Positions 35,661-44,564 of a stretch of 64,000 nt of DNA are shown here, piece by piece. A model generated the notes under the pieces. The model was not told the DNA's origin and made no database searches. It saw only the letters and a list, made by a program, of their open reading frames with translations. The translations under genes and the position numbers were made by a program. Within the stretch, counting starts at the first letter, position 1, and each line of letters begins with the position of its first letter. The DNA comes from Mycobacterium paraffinicum (GTDB lineage: Bacteria > Actinomycetota > Actinomycetes > Mycobacteriales > Mycobacteriaceae), in contig NZ_MPNT01000013.1 in assembly GCF_001907675.1 (NCBI RefSeq), forward strand, positions 1 to 64,000. The letters are read 5' to 3'.

Positions 35661-35680
35661 CAAAGGACTTTGGGCCAATC
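35661..35680 (-). promoter_or_regulatory. DosR-type box upstream of Rv3131-like gene and hydrogenase
   Basis: caaaggactttgggccaatc has the core GGACTTTGGGCC and matches about 11 of 20 positions. It lies in the gap between the Rv2628-like and Rv3131-like genes. The predicted -10 (35635-35640) is not a clear TANNNT, so the start site is uncertain. Confidence 0.5.
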
Positions 35681-35686
35681 GCGCAG

Positions 35687-35953
35687 CTAGGCGGCCGCCG
35701 CGATGGCCACGTCGATCGATAGCTGATCGCCGATGGCGTGGGCCGCCGACCAGTCGCCGACGCGCGCCGCCAGTGCCAGCTCGTCGACCAGGGGGCTGCG
35801 GGCGCCCAACTCCGCCAGCCAGGCCGCGACAATGGGTGCGATCTCGTGGCCCGGCACCCGGACCGTGCGCCCGGCGTGGAGCCGATCGGTGACGCGGTAG
35901 ACCGTCACCGTCGGCACGGCCCGCAGGTGGTGCCGTCGTGTTGCGAACCTCAT
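35687..35953 (-). CDS. Rv2628-like small protein, 88 aa
   Basis: The sequence 'VTVYRVTDRLHAGRTVRVPGHEIAPIVAAWLAELG', then 'SPLVDELALAARVGDWSAAHAIGDQLSIDVAIA' aligns with the C-terminal two thirds of M. tuberculosis Rv2628, a DosR-regulon latency antigen. The N-terminus here is shorter and basic. It is soluble with no known function. The ATG at 35953 follows GAGGAGGCCGTG. A DosR site for this gene itself is not obvious. Confidence 0.8.
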   Translation of the reverse strand: MRFATRRHHLRAVPTVTVYRVTDRLHAGRTVRVPGHEIAPIVAAWLAELGARSPLVDELALAARVGDWSAAHAIGDQLSIDVAIAAAA

Positions 35954-36041
35954 CACGGCCTCCTCGATCGAGCTTGGAATACATCCGACCACTTCCCCGG
36001 CACGCTTCGTCAGGGCCGAACGCAATCGGGCGACAGGTGCT

Positions 36042-37220
36042 TCAGTCGTGCTTTCGAGGATGCGGAGGTCCCGCGGCCGTAGGGCCGTTGGTCACCTGGC
36101 CGCGCGACGCGAGCGCGCCCGCGATCGAGGTGGCGGCGATTGTCAGCAGGGCGCCGAACATCAGCGCCGACGCCTCGCCCGCGACCAGGAGGTGTTCCTC
36201 GGTGCCGATGGTCGCCGCGGCCACCGGCACGCCGAGTTGCGCGGCCGAGAGCACCGCCAGGGTCAGCGGCTGGCCGAGCAGCCGGCCGGCGCAGTGCGCC
36301 AGGACGGCGCCGAGGCCGAGCCCCGCGCCGAGCAGGATGAGTTTCGGGTGCGAACCCAGCTCGCGCACCTGCAGCGAAGCGCCGAGCCAGACGAAGAACA
36401 GGGGGCTGAAAAACCCCTCGGTGATGCCGAACAGCTGACGCGCCAACCGTCGCGGTTCGCCGACCATGCCGACCACCAGGCCCACCGCGAAGCCCGCCAG
36501 CATGACGGACACGCGGGCGCTCACGGCGAGCGCCGCCAGCGCGAACAGCACGATGAGGTTGGTCCGCAACTCGAGTGCGAACCGGCGCTTCTCGGAGTAG
36601 ACGTGCAGGCGGCGGCGCCAGCCGTCGGATCGGCGCAGCACGACGAACAGCGCCACCGCGCAAGCCGCGACCGCCAGCGCGCCCAGCGCGGCCGTTGGCG
36701 CGTGGCGCAGGTCAATCACCAACGGCAGCAACATGATACACGCGGTGTCCGCGACCGCTATCTGTGCGGTCACGGCGATCACCTGCGGCCCTTGCAGTTT
36801 CAGCGAGTCGATCACCGGCAGCGCCAGGGCCGCCGACGACGAGGCCATCAGGACCGCGTACATCGCCGCGTGCCCGGTCCCGAAGGCCGCCGCCAGGCCG
36901 ACACCGAGCGCCGTCGCGAGGGCGCCGGCCAGCGCCGCCCGCCCCAGCGCCCGCGATAGCGACGAGCGCAGCGCGCCGGCCCGCACCGGGACGTGCGTGC
37001 CGACGACGAACATGACCAGCGCGAAGCCGATGTTGGCCAGCAACTGGAACGTCGGGTTGGCGACGTCGACGAGGCCCAGGCCGGTTCGCCCGACGACCAA
37101 GCCGGCGATCAGCTCACCGATGATCACCGGGATCCGCAGGCGCGGCAGCGCGGCCAGCAGCGGGCCGGCCAGCCCGATGGCGGTCAGCAGCGCCAGGGTG
37201 TGAAAGCCAAACCCGGCCAC
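36042..37220 (-). CDS. CPA2-family monovalent cation/proton antiporter
   Basis: A 392-residue integral membrane protein with about eleven to twelve hydrophobic helices. Family marks: 'PVIIGELIAGLVVGRTGLGL' near residue 30, 'SSSAALALPVID' near 135, and 'FFVWLGASLQVREL' near 295. It resembles KefB/Rv3236c-type transporters that exchange Na+ or K+ for protons. The GTG at 37220 follows GGGCAGGGA. No TrkA-N domain is attached. It may help pH homeostasis in dormancy, but no DosR box was found in front of it. Confidence 0.87.
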   Translation of the reverse strand: MAGFGFHTLALLTAIGLAGPLLAALPRLRIPVIIGELIAGLVVGRTGLGLVDVANPTFQLLANIGFALVMFVVGTHVPVRAGALRSSLSRALGRAALAGALATALGVGLAAAFGTGHAAMYAVLMASSSAALALPVIDSLKLQGPQVIAVTAQIAVADTACIMLLPLVIDLRHAPTAALGALAVAACAVALFVVLRRSDGWRRRLHVYSEKRRFALELRTNLIVLFALAALAVSARVSVMLAGFAVGLVVGMVGEPRRLARQLFGITEGFFSPLFFVWLGASLQVRELGSHPKLILLGAGLGLGAVLAHCAGRLLGQPLTLAVLSAAQLGVPVAAATIGTEEHLLVAGEASALMFGALLTIAATSIAGALASRGQVTNGPTAAGPPHPRKHD

Positions 37221-37276
37221 GTCAACAGTCCCTGCCCGCCAGCACGAAGTTATTCTGCATTCTTCGCGCCGCAGTC

Positions 37277-38587
37277 CTAGGGATTGATCGTGTTGTCCCC
37301 CACCTGGCGGCCCCACACGTACTCGATCGCATACGGCGAGCCGGTGTCGAGATGGTTGTACGGCGCGATGCTGTTGCCGGTGTCCATCACCAATTCCGGC
37401 GCCGGCCAGAGGTGACGGGTGATGGGCTGCCAGCACCCCGGGGCGCCGCCCGGCCCGCCGCGCGCGTTCACCCGCGGCAGATTCTCCGGGTAGGTGTACG
37501 GATTCGGCGCGCCGCCGACCACCCCGGCGAGGCCGCCGACCAGGCTGGCGATCGTGGCCACCGCCGACACGGGGTTGGCGAGCAGCCCGAGCCCGGACAG
37601 CGCCTCGGTGTTCATGTTCAGCGAGTAGCCGTTGAAACCGCCCTCGGAGGCACCGGTGATGGGCGCCACGTCGTGGTAGTTGCGCAGCGTGCAATAGATC
37701 GCCGGGCTGTAGGTGTCCAGCAGCTGGGCCGACGGCACCAGGTCCCGGGCGCCGCGCGCCAGGTACGGGCCGCCCTTGTTGAAGATGTCGGCGCCGGTGT
37801 TGCCGAACCCGGCCGCCGAGAGCAACGCCTGGTCCAAGTCCTTCTGCTGCCGGTTGATGGTGCGGGACGTGATCACCGCGTTGTTCAGGAAATCGAACAG
37901 GTCGGGTGCGGCGTCGGCGTAGGTGTCGCCCAGCCCGGCCAGTAGCTGAATGTCGCGGCGCGCCTGCGGCATCTGCGGATTGACGTCATCGAGGACGGCG
38001 TTGGCGTTGACCACCGACTGGCCGAATTTGTCGCCGAGACCGGTCAGCGCCTGGGCGGCGGCGCTCAGCGTCAGGTTGAGTTTGACCGGATCGACCTTCT
38101 CGTTGATCGAAACGATCGTCTGGAACAGCGTGTTGATCTCGGTGGTCACCGACCGCGCGTCGATCACGGTGTGCGGGTTGATCCGTTGCGGCGACGGGTT
38201 TTCCGGGGCGGTCAACGACACGTACTTGCCGCCGAACACCGTGGTCGCCTTGATGTCGGCGTTCACGTTGGCCGGGATGAGCGACAGATAGCGCGGATAC
38301 ACCTCGAGCGTGAACTTGGCGGCCGGCTTGCCGTCACGCACCGTTTCGGAGATGGCGCCGACGCGGCCGATCTCCACCCCGTTGTAGGTGACTTTCGAGC
38401 CGGGATCCATCACCAGCCCCGCGCGCGACGCCAGCATCGTCAGCTTCGTCTTGGCGGTGAAGCCGCCGCGGAACTGCACATACACCAGGGTGAAAACGAT
38501 GGCCAGGATCACCAGCACGCCGACCGCGATCCACCGGTACGGCGGGAGCCGCTGGGAGTTGATCTGCACCGGCGAAGACGTTGTCAC
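37277..38587 (-). CDS. Orphan MCE-family protein
   Basis: A 436-residue MCE/MlaD-type lipid-transport protein. An N-terminal membrane anchor (about 17-40, 'WIAVGVLVILAIVFTLVYVQF') precedes the MCE domain (about 45-125; 'SRAGLVMDPGSKVTYNGVEIGRVG'), the helical MCE region, and a C-terminal 'YTYPENLPRVNARGGPGGAPGC' stretch that is typical of MceA proteins. Mce proteins usually come as sets of six behind yrbEAB, but none is present here. The GTG at 38587 is used; an ATG at 38626 is possible. A TetR gene lies 239 bases upstream in the same direction. Confidence 0.88.
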   Translation of the reverse strand: MTTSSPVQINSQRLPPYRWIAVGVLVILAIVFTLVYVQFRGGFTAKTKLTMLASRAGLVMDPGSKVTYNGVEIGRVGAISETVRDGKPAAKFTLEVYPRYLSLIPANVNADIKATTVFGGKYVSLTAPENPSPQRINPHTVIDARSVTTEINTLFQTIVSINEKVDPVKLNLTLSAAAQALTGLGDKFGQSVVNANAVLDDVNPQMPQARRDIQLLAGLGDTYADAAPDLFDFLNNAVITSRTINRQQKDLDQALLSAAGFGNTGADIFNKGGPYLARGARDLVPSAQLLDTYSPAIYCTLRNYHDVAPITGASEGGFNGYSLNMNTEALSGLGLLANPVSAVATIASLVGGLAGVVGGAPNPYTYPENLPRVNARGGPGGAPGCWQPITRHLWPAPELVMDTGNSIAPYNHLDTGSPYAIEYVWGRQVGDNTINP

Positions 38588-38826
38588 CAGTGCCCCACCC
38601 TCCGCGTCCCGTTCCTGGCCCTGCACACGTATTCAATAACGAAGTCCATTGGAATGTACCTTGGGGGCGGTCGTTATGCGAACCGCCGTTCGCAGAATCG
38701 GCGGCCGGATGCGCCGGCCACCGGCCGCTCGTGGGAACCGCACGTCAATCCCATTGCACGGCTGCTCGCAGGCCGTCCGCGGTCAGCCGCCGCCCCTCGA
38801 TCCGGCCTCTGACCGCTGCGCCGTCG

Positions 38827-39480
38827 TTAGGAAAAGTAGGCGTCTTTTGCCGCAAGCACCGTCCGCCGCCGGAGAAATTGATCGAAGTACTCGTTACGAC
38901 CAGGCCGCAGAATTCCACTCAACAGCAGGGTCCAACACTTCTGCAGGTCGTGCAGGAATCGTTCGGGTTCATCCAGACTGCTCGTTTTCCTCAGTCCCAT
39001 ATGCGCGGACAACATCATCCGTGCCAGGTCCTCGGGGCCGCAGCGGTCATCGATGTCGCCCTCACCGATGGCTTGCTCGGCGATTGCCGCCAAGGTCTTG
39101 ATCCATTGGCCGAACAGGTTCTGATGCCGTCCTTCCGATTGCCCCACGGTCTCGACAAGGTTCAACGCGGCCCTGAACAGGGCCGACTTGATGTCCTGCA
39201 CGGCTACCAGAAACGAGAAGTCGATGACGGTCTCCAAGCCGGAAAGGCCCCGGGACATCAGGTCCTGCACGGCGATCGTCATGTCGGCGGTCTGCTCGTC
39301 GATGATGGCGATCGCCAACGCCTGCTTCGACGTGAAGTGGAAATACAACGCGCCTTTGGTCAGACGGGCCTCGGCGAGAATGTCGTCGAGACCAACCTCG
39401 TGATAAGGCCGGCGCGCAAACTGATGCGAGGCGGCCTTCATAATCTGTCGCCGAGTGGCATCGGCGGAGGGGCTCGCCAC
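38827..39480 (-). CDS. TetR-family transcriptional regulator, 217 aa
   Basis: The N-terminal helix-turn-helix (about 8-55) reads 'RRQIMKAASHQFARRPYHEVGLDDILAEARLTKGALYFHF', the TetR signature. The C-terminal ligand domain is of the gamma-butyrolactone-receptor-like or ScbR type by its 'SLDEPERFLHDLQKCWTLLLSGIL' end, a weak call. The GTG start at 39480 lacks a clear ribosome site. Its likely targets are the downstream orphan MCE gene and/or itself. It is divergent from the MalT-like regulator gene. Confidence 0.88.
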   Translation of the reverse strand: MASPSADATRRQIMKAASHQFARRPYHEVGLDDILAEARLTKGALYFHFTSKQALAIAIIDEQTADMTIAVQDLMSRGLSGLETVIDFSFLVAVQDIKSALFRAALNLVETVGQSEGRHQNLFGQWIKTLAAIAEQAIGEGDIDDRCGPEDLARMMLSAHMGLRKTSSLDEPERFLHDLQKCWTLLLSGILRPGRNEYFDQFLRRRTVLAAKDAYFS

Positions 39481-39716
39481 GGCTAAGGTGTTCGGGCTTT
39501 ATAGGCGCCGACCGGCTGAATTACCGACAAGTCGCCTCCCCCAGCAGGTAAAAAGCCAAGCGATTCAAAGGTAACCGCTAAACCCACAGCTCGACGTCGC
39601 GTCCACCCGGACTTCTGATTTCGCTACCCGAATGGGTGGTGGGGTTTGAGCAAACGCCAGAGCAGCGCGGCTCATTACACTGAGCGCTACGGAGAGCCCG
39701 GGCTTGAGGCGAGGCG

Positions 39717-42461
39717 ATGGGGATGCAGGCGGGAGCGCAACCGACGCAGGTCGTGGCGACCAGGGTGCAAGCTCCGACCTATGACGACGGGTTCGTCCCC
39801 CGCGCGCGGCTCATCGAATTGTTGCGATCCGGCCGCGCCAAGCGAGTGGCGCTGATCCACGCCCCGGCCGGCTTCGGGAAGACGACCCTGGCCCTGCAGT
39901 GGCAGCGGGTCCTCCTCGCCGAGGCGGTGCCGGTGGCGTGGCTCAGCCTGGACCGCGACGACAACGACGTGGTGCCCTTCCTGGCGCACCTCATCGAGGC
40001 GGTTCGACGGGTCGAACCATCGTTGGCCGCCAATCTCAGCGATCTCCTCGAACAGCACACCGACCATGCCCGGCGTTATGTGCTGACCGAACTGGTCAAC
40101 CGGATCGCCGAACGCCACGGACCACTGGCGATCGTGTTGGACGACTGGCATCTCATCGAGAGTGTTGATACCGCAGCGGCATTGGAGTTCCTCTTCGACG
40201 CCGGCCCGGACAATTTGCACTTGATCATCACGAGCCGAACTCAGACGCCGGCTGTCGCGAAGCTGAAGGTGCGCAACCAGGTCACCGAAGTCGACACCGC
40301 GCAGCTGCGCTTCGACGCCGACGAGTCCGCGGCGTTCTTCGGCCGGAATGCCTTGGGGCTCAGCGACGACGACGTGCGGCGACTTTGGTCGAGCACCGAC
40401 GGCTGGGTCGCCGCCTTGCAACTGGCCACGCTGTCGTTGCGCAGCTGCGAAGATCCGTCGGAGCTGGTTCGCGCCTTCTCCGGTCGTCACCGCGCCATCG
40501 GCGACTATCTGGCCGAGAACGTCCTCAACGCCCTACCGCCGGACTTGCTCGACGTCCTGCTGACCACCTCCATTTGCGATCGCCTCTGTGGAGAGCTCGC
40601 TTCCGCCCTCAGCGGTCGGCCGCGCGGCCAGTCGATCCTCGAAGAACTCGAGCGCCGCAACATGTTCCTGCGGCCCCTCGACGACGACCGCGAGTGGTTC
40701 CGGTACCACCACCTGTTCGCCGATCACCTGCGTCGCCGGCTGGAATGTGACCATCCGGAGCGGGTGGTCGACTTGCACCGCACCGCGTCGAGCTGGTTTG
40801 CCGACCACGGGCTGCTCGGCGAGGCGGTGACGCACGCAATCGCCGCCGGCGATGCCGAGGGGGCGGTGGATCTGGTGGAACGCCACGCGATGCCCCTGGT
40901 GGAGCACAGCCGGATGGCAACGCTGCTCGGGCTGGTCAACAAGCTGCCGAAGACGTTGCTGGTCGGCAGGCCGAACTTGCAGATCGCCATCGCCTGGGCC
41001 CATTGCCTGCTGCACCAGGCCCCGGACGTGCGCGTGGCTCTCGACCACGTTCGCGCCGCGTCGCCCTCGACCACCGACGGTTTCGGCGCAGGCGTGCTCG
41101 GCGAGGCCGATGTGGTGCAGGCCTGTACCGACGTCTACGGCGATCGCATCGACCGCGCCTGCGGTCTCGTCGCGCCCTATATCGTCGACAACCCGCCGTA
41201 CCGGCCATTTCTCGTGGCGGTCTCCGCCAACATCCGCACCTTCGTCGACATCCATACCTTCGCCTACGAAAGCGCACAGTCGCGTCAGCGATGGGCCAAC
41301 GCGTTCCACGAAACCGCGGGCGGCCCCTTCGCCGGGGTGTACGGGCGATGCTTCGCGGGCCTGGCCGCATTCGCCCAACTCGACCTTCCCACCGCGGAGA
41401 ACCGTTACACCGAAGCGCTCGTCCTGGCCCAGAACGAAGCCGGCCCGTATTCACATGCGGCCCGACTGGCGGGCGCCCTGCTTGGCAGGCTGCACTACGA
41501 ACGCGGTGAGATCGATACGGCCGAAGGGCTGCTGGAACAATGTCACGAGCTCGGCGCCGAGAGCGGTGTGGTCGACTTCATGATCGCGACCTACAGCACG
41601 CTGGCCCGCATCAAGGTTCTTCGTGGCGACATTGACGAGGCGATCTGCCTGCTGGACGAAGGACATGCTGCGGCGCAACAGCTTTCGTTGCCGAGGTTGT
41701 CGGCCGCGCTCGACAACGAGCGCGTTCGCCTGCACCTCGCACTGGGCGACACCGGCCGGGCACAACAGATTATCGGATGCCGCGGCCACGATGTAATGAG
41801 CGGTATGGACGGCATCGCCATGGCCACCCGGCATTACCAACTGGGCATGCTGGCCCAAATCGCATGCGCTGAAAACAAATTCGACACAGCTCACGACTTG
41901 CTGTCCCTGATGTGTGACGAAAGCACCGCCGCCGGATGGCTTTACGGCGCAGTCGTCAGCAACATCGAACTCGCCAGGGTGGTTACCCTCACCGGCGACA
42001 CTGACGCCTCGGCCGAAATCCTCGTGCCCGCGCTGCTCGACGGCGCGCGAGCCGGGCTGCTGCGCACCATCGTCGACGCCGGGCCGGAGATCCTCAAAGC
42101 GATCGCCAATCTTCGCGACGCCAGCCGGACCCGCCGCTGGCCGCCCGGGCTGGCCCAGGTTCCGTCCGACTACCTCTCGCGGTTGCTGGCCACTGCCTAC
42201 GCCGACGCGAAACACGCGGCCATCCCGGTCGTCACCCGCGACTCCGAGCGCGCGCCCACGCCGGAAGAACCGCTCACCCCTCGGGAGATCGAGGTGCTGC
42301 GGCTCCTGGACCGCGGAATGTCGAACAAGCAGATCGCGCGGAACCTGGGGGTGACCATCAACACCGTCAAGTGGTACCTCAAGGGCATCTACATCAAGCT
42401 GGGCGCCACGAGGCGCGGCGAATCGGTCTCCGAGGCAAGGCGACGACAGCTGTTGCACTAG
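39717..42461 (+). CDS. MalT-like LuxR-family ATPase regulator, 914 aa
   Basis: A large STAND-type regulator: NTPase domain (about 20-330) with Walker A 'HAPAGFGKTT' near residue 43 and a Walker B-like 'LAIVLDDWHL' near 140, then a long TPR-like superhelix (about 340-820), and a C-terminal LuxR helix-turn-helix (about 848-905; 'LTPREIEVLRLLDRGMSNKQIARNLGV'). Binding of an inducer and ATP would trigger oligomerisation and activation of target promoters. The inducer is unknown. The ATG at 39717 is used, with another at 39723. There is no obvious partner operon downstream other than the peroxidase gene. Confidence 0.9.
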   Translation: MGMQAGAQPTQVVATRVQAPTYDDGFVPRARLIELLRSGRAKRVALIHAPAGFGKTTLALQWQRVLLAEAVPVAWLSLDRDDNDVVPFLAHLIEAVRRVEPSLAANLSDLLEQHTDHARRYVLTELVNRIAERHGPLAIVLDDWHLIESVDTAAALEFLFDAGPDNLHLIITSRTQTPAVAKLKVRNQVTEVDTAQLRFDADESAAFFGRNALGLSDDDVRRLWSSTDGWVAALQLATLSLRSCEDPSELVRAFSGRHRAIGDYLAENVLNALPPDLLDVLLTTSICDRLCGELASALSGRPRGQSILEELERRNMFLRPLDDDREWFRYHHLFADHLRRRLECDHPERVVDLHRTASSWFADHGLLGEAVTHAIAAGDAEGAVDLVERHAMPLVEHSRMATLLGLVNKLPKTLLVGRPNLQIAIAWAHCLLHQAPDVRVALDHVRAASPSTTDGFGAGVLGEADVVQACTDVYGDRIDRACGLVAPYIVDNPPYRPFLVAVSANIRTFVDIHTFAYESAQSRQRWANAFHETAGGPFAGVYGRCFAGLAAFAQLDLPTAENRYTEALVLAQNEAGPYSHAARLAGALLGRLHYERGEIDTAEGLLEQCHELGAESGVVDFMIATYSTLARIKVLRGDIDEAICLLDEGHAAAQQLSLPRLSAALDNERVRLHLALGDTGRAQQIIGCRGHDVMSGMDGIAMATRHYQLGMLAQIACAENKFDTAHDLLSLMCDESTAAGWLYGAVVSNIELARVVTLTGDTDASAEILVPALLDGARAGLLRTIVDAGPEILKAIANLRDASRTRRWPPGLAQVPSDYLSRLLATAYADAKHAAIPVVTRDSERAPTPEEPLTPREIEVLRLLDRGMSNKQIARNLGVTINTVKWYLKGIYIKLGATRRGESVSEARRRQLLH

Positions 42462-42498
42462 TTGCGCCTCGAGTCTGGCTGGTTTCGCCGCCTTCCGT

Positions 42499-42504
42499 TA
42501 GCGT
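42499..42504 (+). promoter_or_regulatory. -10 hexamer for a leaderless peroxidase transcript
   Basis: TAGCGT ends seven bases before the GTG at 42512, the layout of mycobacterial leaderless promoters. No ribosome site precedes the GTG, which agrees. Confidence 0.5.
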
Positions 42505-42511
42505 CGTCGGC

Positions 42512-43000
42512 GTGACCCTCAAAGACATCCCCCTGACCACCCTCGACGGACGCCCGACCACGCTGGCCGACATGGCCGACGGCGCGACGCTGGTCGTCAA
42601 CGTCGCCTCGAAGTGCGGGCTGACTCCGCAACACACGGCGTTGGAGAAGCTGGCCGAGGACTACCGCGGGCGCGGCTTGACCGTCGTCGGCGTCCCCTGC
42701 AACCAGTTCATGGGCCAGGAGCCGGGCACGGCCGAGGAGATCCAGGAGTTCTGTTCGACGACGTACGGCGTGACGTTCCCGCTGCTGGCCAAGACCGATG
42801 TCAACGGCGACGACCGCCATCCGCTCTACGCCGAGCTGACCAAGGCCGCCGATTCGGCCGGCGAGGCCGGCGACATCCAGTGGAACTTCGAGAAGTTCCT
42901 GATCGCGCCCGACGGTGAGGTGGTGCGCCGATTCCGGCCCCGCACCGCGCCCGACGCCCCCGAGGTCATCAGCGCCATCGAGTCCGTGCTGCCGCGATAG
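42512..43000 (+). CDS. Glutathione peroxidase-family thiol peroxidase, 162 aa
   Basis: A thioredoxin-fold peroxidase of the GPx family. The peroxidatic cysteine sits in 'VNVASKCGLTPQH' (near residue 36), 'VVGVPCNQFMGQEPG' carries the second motif with cysteine and glutamine, and 'WNFEKFLI' supplies the tetrad Trp/Asn. Mycobacteria lack glutathione, so thioredoxin or mycothiol systems are the likely reductants. The length is standard for BsaA-type bacterial members. The GTG at 42512 fits a leaderless mRNA. Confidence 0.92.
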   Translation: MTLKDIPLTTLDGRPTTLADMADGATLVVNVASKCGLTPQHTALEKLAEDYRGRGLTVVGVPCNQFMGQEPGTAEEIQEFCSTTYGVTFPLLAKTDVNGDDRHPLYAELTKAADSAGEAGDIQWNFEKFLIAPDGEVVRRFRPRTAPDAPEVISAIESVLPR

Positions 43001-43285
43001 AGGGCCAGTTCGACCTTCCCGGCATCATGCGCTGACGGATCCTCGGCGACCGTGGCGTCCGGCACATGGCACCACATGACCAACGACCAAGCCGGCACGT
43101 GATCACACCTCAACGAAGACGAGCTGGAAACGTTCATCGCTACGCGGCAGGGCCTCTGGCATTCGATGCTGCGGGCGGCTGGCGACGGCGCCGATTTTCG
43201 ACAGGGAATTATTGTCGGTCCGTCGGTCGCAGCACTCGGGCCCGGCGCGAATACGAAGCCTACGGCCGGTTGATCGGTATATGGA
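43001..43285. other. Intergenic stretch with no supported gene
   Basis: One reading frame on the plus strand (about 43108-43274) gives a protein-like run 'HLNEDELETFIATRQGLWHSMLRAAGDGADF', but it has no start or recognisable family. I read it as a possible decayed fragment at the edge of the lower-GC scar. Confidence 0.4.
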
Positions 43286-43594
43286 TTATGCGGCTAACCC
43301 CGCAGCACCACAGCACCACTTCCTCGCCCCCCAGAGGATGTGACACTGACCAATGATCGGAACCTGTGGATGGCCGGGGAGGGAGTACCTTCGCGGGTGA
43401 TCGGTAAGCAGGTTTTGATCAAGTCCAGCGGTGCGAACGCTGGCGGGAAGGTACTCGTGCTCAAAGTAGTTCACGACGTCGCCGAACCCGATGCGGACTG
43501 TGCGTGTGCCGACGGGTCGCCGTTGGACGAGATCGTGCGCCGCGGTAATCACCGCGGTGATCGCCACCCGGTCCACGTCGGGGAAAGCTGACAC
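43286..43594 (-). CDS. Unrecognised ORF in a lower-GC island, 102 aa
   Basis: A GTG-started ORF whose first 55 codons have strongly G/C-ended third positions and read like protein ('VDRVAITAVITAAHDLVQRRPVG', 'GFGDVVNYFEHEYLPASV'). The C-terminal 40 residues are irregular and cysteine/tryptophan-rich, suggesting a broken end. I know no family. The start is only one base from the divergent ORF at 43596, which is implausible for two intact genes; one or both are probably fragments. Confidence 0.4.
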   Translation of the reverse strand: MSAFPDVDRVAITAVITAAHDLVQRRPVGTRTVRIGFGDVVNYFEHEYLPASVRTAGLDQNLLTDHPRRYSLPGHPQVPIIGQCHILWGARKWCCGAAGLAA

Positions 43595-43595
43595 C

Positions 43596-44009
43596 GTGGG
43601 GACGGTGACGGTCCGGTTCGGTAAGCCCACCAAATACCAACGGCTCGAGTACACAAAGCTCTACGAGAAGAAACCGTTTCCCGACGCGGTGCTGCTGTAT
43701 TACGACAACGGAATGTATGCCATCTTGTCTGAAGGCGAACACCATTACGGGACCTACGTGATGCAAGGGGCCTTCACCGACCCGACCTACACAGTGAAAT
43801 TTATCTCGCTGCCATCGCAGGATTGGTCAGGCATCAGTGTCCTTCACACTCTGATCTTCAACACCGCCACGGCGACCTTCACTCAGCAGCTCATCAACCC
43901 CCAGGACCCGAACGTGCCCCAGCAATCAGGGCGCTTCACCACATTCAACAACACGGTTAACGACCCCACCCAGTTGACCTGGGACTCAGCGCAAAAACTC
44001 CGGCGATGA
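43596..44009 (+). CDS. Unrecognised ORF in a lower-GC island, 137 aa
   Basis: Translation gives a well-balanced soluble sequence ('RFGKPTKYQRLEYTKLYEKK', 'DAVLLYYDNGMYAILSEGEHHYGTYVM', 'ISLPSQDWSGISVLHTLIFN') with many aromatic and beta-forming residues. GC content is visibly lower than in the neighbours, which suggests transfer. No family is recognised. The reading frame continues upstream to about 43491, so the true start, or a lost N-terminus, is uncertain. Confidence 0.5.
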   Translation: MGTVTVRFGKPTKYQRLEYTKLYEKKPFPDAVLLYYDNGMYAILSEGEHHYGTYVMQGAFTDPTYTVKFISLPSQDWSGISVLHTLIFNTATATFTQQLINPQDPNVPQQSGRFTTFNNTVNDPTQLTWDSAQKLRR

Positions 44010-44067
44010 CACACAGTGGCCAACCCGCACTGCACAAGCCCAACGACGCCTGCCACCTCAATAGGCC

Positions 44068-44530
44068 ACCTGCGAAAAAGTAGAACGCTTCCACCAAACC
44101 CTCAAGAAATGGCTCACCGGCCAACCACGCCCAACCACCATCGCCGAGCTGCAGACCCAACTCGACGCGTTCACCGACGAATACAACCACCGCCGACCCC
44201 ACCGCTCGCTACCTCACCGAGCTACCCCAGCAGTCATCTACACCAGCCGACCCAACAACACGCATCGACACCACAACCGCGTACGCGCTGACCGCGTCGA
44301 CCAAGCCGGATCCATCACCTTGCACGCAATCGGCCCCCTGCACCACATCGGCATCGGCCGCCACCACTACCGAACCCGCGTCCTCATCCTTGCCCAGGAC
44401 CACCACGTCACCGACATCAACGCCACCACCGGAGAAGTCCTGCGCGACTTCACCCTCGACCCCACCAGGGACTACCAGCCCACCGGCGCCCCAAAGGCCC
44501 CAAACGGAAAAAACCGCAGACCTAAAGTAG
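44068..44530 (+). pseudogene. IS481-type transposase, C-terminal remnant
   Basis: From 44068 the frame reads 'CEKVERFHQTLKKWLTGQPRP', then 'LDAFTDEYNHRRPHRSLPHRATPAVIY', the end of the DDE integrase core of IS481/IS3-like transposases with its E and 'HRRPHRSL' motif. A TAG at 44062-44064 blocks the frame upstream, and the catalytic D residues and left end of the element are missing. The C-terminal tail runs to about 44530, up to the tRNA gene. It marks an old insertion next to the tRNA. Confidence 0.8.
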
Positions 44531-44564
44531 GTCCGCGGCTATTCCGATGTCTTGCGACATCACC

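Noticed and set aside
38588..38826. Plus-strand frames between the MCE and TetR genes
   Set aside because: They are Arg/Pro-rich, lack start signals and lie mostly antisense to the regulator gene. The 239-base gap shows nothing else.
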